Made by a program: the position numbers and the translations under genes. Below the pieces are notes generated by a model, which saw only the letters and a program-made list of their open reading frames with translations, ran no database searches and was not told the DNA's origin. A stretch of DNA of 64,000 nucleotides. Source: Hyposmocoma kahamanoa (taxonomy: Eukaryota > Arthropoda > Insecta > Lepidoptera > Cosmopterigidae). Where the stretch lies: the NCBI RefSeq assembly GCF_003589595.1, contig NW_020654422.1, positions 16,016,174 through 16,080,173 on the forward strand, given 5' to 3'. Shown one piece after another: positions 12,201-20,000 of this stretch. Numbering within the stretch: the first letter of the stretch is position 1; each line of letters opens with the position of its first letter.

Positions 12201-12890
12201 CCGGAGGCGCGACGCGACGGCGCTGGCGGCGGCGCTGCTGGCGCTGTGGTGGGGCTGGGCGCGCCAGTGGGCGCGCTGGGCGCGGCGCGCGGCGCACCGC
12301 AAGCACCGCGGCGCGCGGCGCTAGAGCCGCCCTGAGCGTCTCCTCACGCAAATATTTATTCTAGATAGACCTAAAGTTAACCAATTGCGGCGGGCGCGAA
12401 ACCCACTCACGGCCTTAACTCAGCGAGCGGGGCCGCGCCCGCTCGTGCGGCGCCCGAGACCGCCTTGTGATACTGTATTATACGGAGCGGGGTGCGATAT
12501 AGTGTCGATTATATCAAAGTATTTTATCTTCGTTATAGCAATATTATAATAGTGTTATCGAGTAGCTAGGGTTCATAGGACAGAGTGCCGCGAGTGTCGA
12601 TCGAGTGATGCCTTCTAGTGTAATCGGCGGGCGCGGGGGCGCGGGCGCCGCCGAGGTTGTGATAAGCTAAGCGGGGGCCGCCTCCCGGCGCGCCCACCCC
12701 GCCGCTGCAATAATCTTCGAATTCTAAATTTAAACAATACGTCGATCGCTTCAAATTATTATTATACTAGACTTATTAACGGTACTATTTAGCTGTATTG
12801 TTGTGAATATTGGTAGGGAGCGTGGAGTTGGAGGGCTACGGCACGGGCGCCGGACGCTACCGCCAGCGGCCGCACAACCCCACTATGTAA
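1290..12890 (+). CDS. NELL: NELL-family secreted multidomain glycoprotein (5'-partial, multi-exon)
   Basis: Exons read in one consistent phase: 1290-1440, 2748-3024, 3121-3276, 3424-3552, 3752-3845, 4160-4351, 4554-4673, 5267-5406, 5524-5644, 6345-6584, 6994-7101, 7409-7554, 10039-10191, 10390-10524, then uncertain terminal exons to 12890. Almost every junction has an AG acceptor and a GTRAG-like donor. Domain order is TSPN/laminin-G-like, coiled coil, two VWC, about six EGF (several with DVDEC calcium-binding starts), then C-terminal VWC. This order is characteristic of NELL1/NELL2, secreted extracellular-matrix signalling proteins known in vertebrates as ligands of Robo3 and integrins. The first visible exon enters in mid-domain, so the start codon and signal peptide lie before the window. 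The convergent gene downstream is a tetraspanin. Family assignment is strong; orthology to NELL1 or NELL2 and the function in insects are inference. Confidence 0.9.
1650..2740 (+). other. NELL intron 1, unclassified GC-rich block
   Basis: The first intron changes from AT-rich to strongly GC-rich around 1830-2740 (ACGTACGCGCGGGCGGGCCG and similar). Several short frames are open but none looks protein-like. It may be an old retroelement fragment; I see no terminal repeats. Confidence 0.4.
3424..4351 (+). CDS. NELL: NELL exons 4-6: coiled-coil end and first two VWC domains
   Basis: Exon 3424-3552 completes the coiled coil ([12 protein letters not shown]) and opens a von Willebrand C domain with the [10 protein letters not shown] signature. 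Exon 3752-3845 finishes it with ECCPTC. Exon 4160-4351 holds a second VWC ([15 protein letters not shown] ... ECCKFCPG). The paired cysteines (CxxCxC and CCxxC) are the family hallmarks. VWC domains bind growth factors in other proteins; no ligand can be deduced here. Confidence 0.9.
4554..7101 (+). CDS. NELL: NELL exons 7-11: EGF repeat block
   Basis: Five exons (4554-4673, 5267-5406, 5524-5644, 6345-6584, 6994-7101) each carry about one EGF module; 6345-6584 carries two. Several begin with (D)VDEC or DLDEC, the calcium-binding EGF consensus, and contain an N-x-x-G-[GS]-[FY]-x-C core such as [13 protein letters not shown]. The single non-calcium module starts [13 protein letters not shown] in exon 6345-6584. 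Exons are mostly bounded by phase-1 introns, as usual for EGF modules. SINE copies lie in the introns after exons 7 and 10, and a foldback element lies after exon 9. Confidence 0.9.
4757..4868. mobile_element. Small hairpin MITE
   Basis: Perfect inverted ends TTATAATGATTAATACAAA around about 70 bases, in the NELL intron just before a SINE. Confidence 0.7.
4921..5129 (-). mobile_element. tRNA-derived SINE
   Basis: Head at 5129: GCCTCCGTGGCCGAACGGTT (A-box-like), then the B-box GGTTCGATTCCCGG, a body with AATTTGTGGTTGTCTATGTG, and a (TTA)n tail. RNA polymerase III boxes are intact. It lies in a NELL intron. Confidence 0.85.
5824..6066. mobile_element. Foldback MITE
   Basis: Arms TGTGAACTGGTAATCGGTAC...TCTCAATTTTGACA and their near complement ending 6066 enclose a second inverted pair (GCATCTGATTTATTAAATAA). 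The whole 243 bases can fold into one long hairpin. NELL intron. Confidence 0.8.
6716..6923 (-). mobile_element. tRNA-derived SINE
   Basis: Same family as 4921-5129, with a damaged B box (a base lost, GGTCGATTCC). It lies in a NELL intron between EGF exons. Confidence 0.83.
7409..10524 (+). CDS. NELL: NELL exons 12-14: C-terminal VWC region
   Basis: Exon 7409-7554 encodes a VWC start ([18 protein letters not shown]). After a 2.5-kb intron, exon 10039-10191 carries APGACCPHC and a second start ([14 protein letters not shown], donor GTTAGT). Exon 10390-10524 continues [10 protein letters not shown] and ends [10 protein letters not shown]. Phases agree (all end in phase 0). Exon 14 is strongly GC-rich and contains a Gly/Ala-rich insert compared with typical VWC domains. 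This matches the two C-terminal VWC domains of NELL. Confidence 0.85.
7625..7846 (-). mobile_element. Second tRNA-derived SINE type
   Basis: Minus-strand head at 7846: CGACCTCCGTGGTCGAGTGG, long variable-arm-like insert, then B box GGGTTCGAACCCCGG, then a body ending about 7625. Different from the family at 4921. The tRNA-like part is about 90 bases with extra sequence, so it is not a functional tRNA gene. Confidence 0.65.
8440..9600. other. Unclassified intronic region with AGTTC/GAACT-rich ends
   Basis: In the long NELL intron 12. Both ends (8455-8600 and 9435-9560) are dense in AGTTC and GAACT motifs, the middle holds an (AAT)n tract and ACCGATTTCGATGATTTT. This could be a DNA transposon with subterminal repeats. 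No clear inverted termini or target duplication found. Confidence 0.35.
10792..10983 (-). mobile_element. tRNA-derived SINE (diverged)
   Basis: Same family, with several small deletions in the body and a degraded B box. Confidence 0.8.
11541..11858 (+). CDS. Candidate NELL exons 15-16 (microexon plus short exon)
   Basis: A 21-base candidate microexon at 11541-11561 lies between TTGCAG and GTGAGC and would add GGQCATL in phase 0. A second candidate at 11775-11858 lies between TCCACAG and GTATTT and would add 28 residues with two cysteines ([20 protein letters not shown]). Both are phase 0, so they fit after exon 14. Support is limited to splice-site shape, phase and cysteine content; neither is a recognised domain by itself. 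Confidence 0.4.
12170..12890 (+). CDS. Candidate last exons of NELL
   Basis: One phase-consistent model uses an exon 12170-12248 starting [15 protein letters not shown], which resembles the VWC start of exon 12 ([18 protein letters not shown]). It then joins a last exon 12817-12890 reading [18 protein letters not shown] and ending at TAA (12888-12890). An ATTAAA-like signal follows near 12929. An alternative reading of the same GC-rich block, in another frame, runs through an Ala/Leu/Trp-rich hydrophobic stretch and stops at TAG 12322-12324. Three frames are open here because GC content is so high, so the end of the gene is not settled from sequence alone. Confidence 0.35.
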
Positions 12891-14086
12891 TCTGCAAGGG
12901 TCCATTTCATATACTTCGGAAGAGCCCGATTAAAGCATTACATTAACATCCCGTCGCCCGTGCCCTGCACCCCGTTGTACGAAGTTTTTCATTATATACC
13001 TATTATAGTTTTTGTTTGTCTATATAGAATCGTTTTCTTGAATAATTTGAAAGTAACCAAAAATAGGTACCAAATATAGAAAGATGATTATGATTGTTTC
13101 TTAATTTTCATAAAGCATTTTGATGCTTCATGTTGTATTGTGTTCAAAAAATTTCAATTAAAAAGATTACCCTCGAATTTTTTATTATTTAGTGTTCATC
13201 CCCTAAATATTCGTAAAATTAGAGTATTTTTTATTAAATATCGAATGATTTTTATGAAACAAAGGATATAGTACACGGGGAAACAAATACTTAAGTACAA
13301 TGAAAATAAAAAATTATATCTGTAAACACATTAACGAATTTTATTTAAAACGTTATGGTTGGTTTGAGCAGGGAATGAGAAATCTAAATAATTTTTAACT
13401 TAAATAAGCGCTTTGATAGCAGAGTCCTAAAGATACCTACAACTAACTATACCAAATATAAGTTGGATGAATAACTAACTTACCTATAGCTCTTTGGTTG
13501 AAACATATTTTTGCACAAGTCTAGTATCATTGTAACATCCTCTTTTAAGAAATGTTTACTTATATAAAATTATAATTAATTTACGTGGTGTAGCATAGAC
13601 AAAATGTTTATGACATGTTCTTGAGCTAATGACTTTTGCTACGAATTTTGTTTGCTCTATAACTTTGCCTACACAAAACGTGAACTGAGTTTCATTTCAA
13701 ATAATCACCTAGATACAAAAATTAAAACAACAAAGAGTACTTATGCGATCTGTGTACTAGCACGTGTTACGATAAGAAAATTTGCAAATTGTAAGGTTCC
13801 ACAATCAAAACAAATTACATAGTATAGTCTTACGTTGTTACACATTTCACGAAGTAGGAAACATATCCATACTAGTTATGTTTAATTAGGTATCTAAGTT
13901 GATTATCGAGCTAAAGCTTGGTAAAAGACTTAAATTGCTTGCTTATACTTGAATGTTCAAAATCAATAATATTGTAGTAGGTTCTTCATTTGTCAAATAG
14001 TTTGGTTTTGTATGAGCCCCTTACATCCAGGTTGAAGATGCGACGCTGTTTCCATTTGAAAATTATGTTTTATAAGAATTAGCTGC
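12891..14086. other. Intergenic, no feature seen
   Basis: AT-rich sequence between the convergent NELL and tetraspanin genes, likely including both 3' untranslated regions. No open frame or repeat recognised. Confidence 0.5.
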
Positions 14087-17000
14087 TCACATTTGTTGGG
14101 TGTTGGGTATAGCTGCAGGCGACGTGAGGGAGACAATGGGAGGTGCACCTGGAAACGCGGAGCCGTGCAGACATGCAAGGCGCAATGGTGTAGGCTGGTG
14201 CTTCAGCCGGGTGTCCACGCTGCGTTCCAGCACGCCCGTCACCATGGTGTACGCGCCAGCGAACAGTGTTACCGCCTGTATATAAACATCGTCCATAGAA
14301 CTAGACTACTAACCTTTAGAATTATACAGACTCTATATGATCTTGTACTAGTAGCAGTAAGGCTTCTTGTGAAAGAGTTCATCCAGAGACGTACTGTCAC
14401 CTTATCTATTTCTGTCGCCAAGCAGTAAAGTGAGTATTCCGTGTTTCGGTTTTGAAAGGTAAGGGCGCTGGTGAAATTACAGGCTCATAGGACTTTTCAA
14501 CTTGTGTGTCAGAGTGACCGGTGCAGTGGCAGTGCCCCTCAGATCTTAGCAGTTAAAAGCTCTGATCTGCACTACAACCAGGCGCATGAATAGTTGGTCC
14601 CTTCACTTGGTATCATAAAAAAATCTACCTGCATTAAATTCAGGTGCATGGTATGGCCGCAGCTGCTATAATACAAAATTAAAGCGATGGATATTATCGA
14701 ATAATATATCGGACAGCACAGATAAATTTTCTCCACAGATCCATTTTCGCAACGTTATTTACAGAGCTCGAGGCTAAGAATCTACTGTCCACTTACATTG
14801 GCGCGGAACGGAATATAAGCCAATAAAAACTAGGTACGATCCCAAAAACCGCACACTTCTTCAGAGTAATCCTCGTACAGTCTCAGGAATTCTCGCTGCT
14901 ACCGTATTGTATCTTATGTGTATGCAGCCGCAGTGCCGGCTTTACCTATTTATATTTAATTACCATTTGCACCCGACTTTCCGATTACAGGGGAAAATAT
15001 AAGTTTCAATTTTGATCGCGTGCTGACTAGAGGGTGCCTGGGGATTGACTGCATCCGGGTGCCAAATGGGCTAGCAACGTAGCTGTGAGTACATTACGCG
15101 ATTGATATAGGAGAAGAATTTAGAATTTGTACATTTTATAAATTGTTATTTTTTATATTTATTATTTAATTAATTGTTTTAAATTGTTCAATTTATTTCT
15201 GTTCTGACATTGTATTATTGTTAATTTATTATTTTATTTTAATTTCTAATAACTCATTTGACTGTGTATTTAATTATTTTGCATGAATCATTGACCTACC
15301 AATAAATGGATATCGTGTTCGCGCTAAAAAGTGTCCGCACCTGTAGGGCGTTAAAATCGCATACAGAGCGTCAATCGCGCAATAGTCTTCGTTTGTTCGA
15401 GTGACACCGCGGTTGTCAATCATGCAGTACCAATGATAATAACTTGTAAAAATTACTGCAGTTAAATGTGAAAACAGGATTTTGTATCATATTTTCACTA
15501 AACAAATATATTATGTTATCATAGTTGTCTTTTAAAAGAGTTAATTTGAACAATTTTATAGTATTTAATTTATAAATAACTGAATCATAAATATAAATTA
15601 CAAAAGCACACGAATTAATGTAATAGATATAGCTATAGCAATAGATGGAAAGAGACCCATTACGTCAGTTTCAAGAACCTTATATAAACTTCTTGGTCAT
15701 TTTCAGTTGTTCGAACCACAAGCAATGTAAAATATTTAGAACAAAGAAACTGTAGAGTTGCTTTGATTTTAATCTATTGTTAAAATGATTTTTTTATTAA
15801 ACGTTAGCAATAACTAACAAAATATTGTTATACTCGTTTTACGGCATGGGATTACATAGGACCTATCAGAAGTCAGAAAATATATTTGCCCGAAATAACA
15901 TTAGCTCGAATTTTCATAATGTGTTCTTACGAAGATTACTAAACAAAAGCTAATTTTGTCTTTGTAAAAAGCATCAAAATTGCTTGAAAGCGTAACGGTT
16001 TTGTTATAAATCGGAATTACGGATATTTGAGTTTACGTTAAGTTAGAATATCGGTACATTTCTTATAGTACACGCTTATTTTCACATTTGTAGTAATATT
16101 TGTATGTATGTATCTGCCCAACTCTTTATTATACCTTTAAGTGAATTTGTACAAAATTCGACATAATAATATATATAAAAAAATTAATTAATATTTACGA
16201 GAAAGGCTATTCCATTACTCTTGTGTTCAAGTATTTTTCAGTCGAAGCTAAATATTATGCATTTTGTTAAGTTTCCAGTAGAAGCTGAATATGGTGTTTT
16301 GGGCCCTTAAATTGTTGTAAGCAAATTTAGGCAGTACTACAATGACGTTAACATTTAAATTAGATGTTTTAGTTTTTTATATTTCGTTACATGTCACTAC
16401 GTTTGTATAGGTTAACCTCGGACATTTTTTTCGTGGTTTTTGTATTAGACCCCATGTCCATTTGTTGGTAGGTCAATGGCATGAATTAATTAATTTTAAA
16501 TCCGTGACATTAAAACACAATTATGTACATTGTTAATTAATAAATTATTGAATTGATATAAAGTTTTCGGTTGTTAGGTTTTCGCGATTGTTACACACAG
16601 GAAACGAAACTATTCAAGTCGCGTATATTTGTTTTTTCAAACAAACCGTGTTAACCGTGACCATGGGACCTGTAACCGAAACGCTGGTTTGTTTGAAAAA
16701 ACAAATATACGCGATTTAAATCCGGGAAAATAGTTTCATTTCCTATGACATAAAATTCATTATGTGATATACAATTTCGCTACAAAAATTCATTTCGTTC
16801 CGTAGCAATGTAGATTGAGCCTAAGACACTGGCCAGATACCAACCAGAACGATGATGATGACGCAGGCGAGCGCAGACACGGCGTTCACGTAGTTGCGTA
16901 ACTCGAAGATGGCGGGGCGCAGACATCCGCTCGCGTTACCGGCATTAACACACGGCTCGCGCTGTGGACAATGCCTCAAATATGTCACCTAATCAACAAC

Positions 17001-20000
17001 ATCTGCGTCATTGACGCGCAAGGCAATTATTATATATGTATCTTAGTGCCTGATCTGAAGTTACAAAATTCCTGAATCATGCTAAATGTCCATAAGATTA
17101 CTTTACTTTTACGTAGATTATGTACACCAATCATTAATGTTGCTAGGTGTTGTAAAATACATTATTAAGTATAGAATCGGCGGAGCAGTGGCGTAGCGTG
17201 GGAGGTGCATAAAGGGCGTAGCGTGGAGCCATGGGGCCGCGGCGAGCGCGGCCGAGCCCTAACTAGTCAAAATTATTATTTTTTTACTTAAAATTAGAAA
17301 ATAAATTGAAAAATAAAAAGTAATTGAGAAAACGATATCCTAAATAATACAAAGGTGGCGACGGAAGGCGAGCCTGCCCGAACGCTACTACTTTTGAAAT
17401 CATGCAATTAGAGAAGGCAGCAAATTTAAGGTTGGGCCCGGGCGACAGAAATCGACGCTACGCCTCTACGGCGGACACCGTGGGCAGAAACAAGCAAAAG
17501 CTGTGGAGAAATAAACTTCATCTAATTTTTTTTTTATAATATCAAGTGACTGGACGAAAAGTCGTGCGCCTGATGGTAAGCTACACGCCTGTCCATAACA
17601 GTTGCAGTGCCACTCAGCTGTTTAAATCACAAAGATCTGGGGCGCACTGCCACTGCGTCGGTTACCCTGCGGCTTAAGTTGACAAGTCTCATGTGCCTGT
17701 AATTTCGCCAGCACCCTTATCCTTCTAAACCAGAACGCAGTAATGCTAACATTACTGCTTGGCGGCAGAAATAGGTAAGGTGACAGTACTTCACAAGGAG
17801 CATTACTTCATCTAGAATAGAATCATAAGATCGAATCGCAGTAATTATTGAGTATTTGAGAACTATTATTAGGTACCTAACCAATCGGCAATACAACCGA
17901 GGGTAATAGAAACATATATAATAGAAGATACTCCATAAAAGAAAGAAAAGAGAAGTGGGAAGTATGAGATAACCTTTCCATTAAATACGCGGTTGCAACA
18001 AGAAGGTGGTAGGCTGCGGTGATGTTCGTACCAGTCCATGTACGAGGAGACACCGCAACATTGCAGCTGTAATTGAAATAAATTATATTAATTGTTTTAC
18101 CGTGAGCTTTCCAACTATTAATGCTATGTGGAATGTAGATTTCCGTCTCTTTTTTCTTTTTTTACAGTTCGGCACATTTGTGCGCTCAAAATTTTATAAT
18201 TGAATAGGTACTTTTCCCACAGACTTAACATGTAGACCTCGGAGAAAATCCAAAATTATGCTTCGCCACATATAGAGCTCTACTTTTATGCTAGTTAAAT
18301 TTTTTATTGCCGAGTAATCCAATTCGGAAATTGTGCAATTTGAGTGAACGCCAAGAAAGTTTCGTTGCCTCTCGCTACACTTCCCATCATTGTTTGTCTG
18401 GCTGTGAACCTGCCGCCGTACCACAACGATTACCATTCTGGACTACCACGTTCCCGTTTTCGATTCCCAGGTCAGGAGAAATATTTGTATAGCCTACATT
18501 TATTTATCTTGTGACTTTTGCGTGTAATTTGTGGTTGTCTATTAATGTGTCCATGGTACCCGCGATACAGTTTTCTTAGTGCGGGGCTATGAGTGTGTGC
18601 GTTATTGTTATTGTTCGATTTGGTTTCGGGTTTTTTTTATGATAGCAGGTGACGTTAGGAATAAGTAAGAAATACATAACAGTGCAATCACAACGATCGA
18701 AGGAGTATTGCCACTGCGCCCGTGACCTTGAGACATAAATTAACAAGTCTGATGGTGTCCGTAATTTCATCAGCACCTTAAAGCTGTACTTCCCTGGGCG
18801 AACTCTTTGATTAGGAACTTTATTAAACCGTCGGGTGTTCTAGAAGGCTGAAGCATTCATCCAGGAAATGGGTAATGATCTGTGTAGTTTTACGTTAGCA
18901 ATTATCATTTTTTTATGGGACCAGGCTAAGTCAACGGTACGCCACTTTAAAGTAGCCATAATGAGGCGATAAGTATAATCACGTGCATTAACACGTATAC
19001 ATGTAGCGCAGTAACAATAAAGTAATCTCCGGCAATGTAATTTGAATGATTGACATGTTAAATTAAACAAGACAACACGAACAACTCAACATGGAATATT
19101 TTTGTTACAAATGTAATACTTTTGATTTGGATCTGTTCAATACGAGTGTGATTTCGGCAATGAGTTTCCTCTGTAGTTTTTTTAGTGTTTTATATAATAA
19201 GTTAGGTAAATTGTGCATTCAGATTCCTTATTATATTTTTACTTGTGAGGACCTTTAATTAGCTCTGTTGTTATTAATATTATTTAATTTAGTTTTAAGC
19301 TGTTGATCTTCCTTTAACTAAATAAATAAATAAACAAATATTATTTCTGCTGGAAACTGGCTAATGTGACGGAAACAGATCTTATTCCATATTGTGATAT
19401 TTTATTTTATTTCTTTTTTAATTTTATTTATTCGGGTCAACAACAGTTTACATTCACAAGAGTGAAAACACACAAGGAATTATACTAATTTAGTAAAACT
19501 AATGAAAGTTAATCATACTTTACAATTTGAAAAATTAAAAAGCAAAGTCTTGTCCAAACAACTGAATAATTGGGTGTCTTTGTCTATCCTTGTGAAGCGA
19601 GACTGTTTGTGTGGATAGTGTATGCGTGGGTAGCGTTTGTGTGGCGTGTACACTCAACGAATCAATTATGAGATAAATATGCAATAAATGTACAGAACGT
19701 AAAACATACAAATTAATAAAATGAAAAATAAATAAAATATGCTACAAATTAAAATTAAATTATAAATTCTAAAAATAATGTATAATGTGATATAGTGTAG
19801 TGTAGTCCAATGCAATGCAGTGCAGTGCAGTGTAGTGTAGTGTAGTATAGTGTAGTATAGTGTAGTGGAGTGCAGTGCAGTGCAGTGTAATGTAATGTAA
19901 AGTTCATACGTTACTTCTAATTATTTATACTATATACTTTGTTTAATGTTATAGTGATATCGTATCGTTATATTCTTAAACAGTTACAATGGGTATTTCC

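Noticed and set aside
16833..16845. Stop of the tetraspanin at TAG just after VGIWPVS
   Set aside because: Reading through would cut membrane segment 4 short; splicing at CTG|GTTGG to the 14275 exon extends it naturally in phase.
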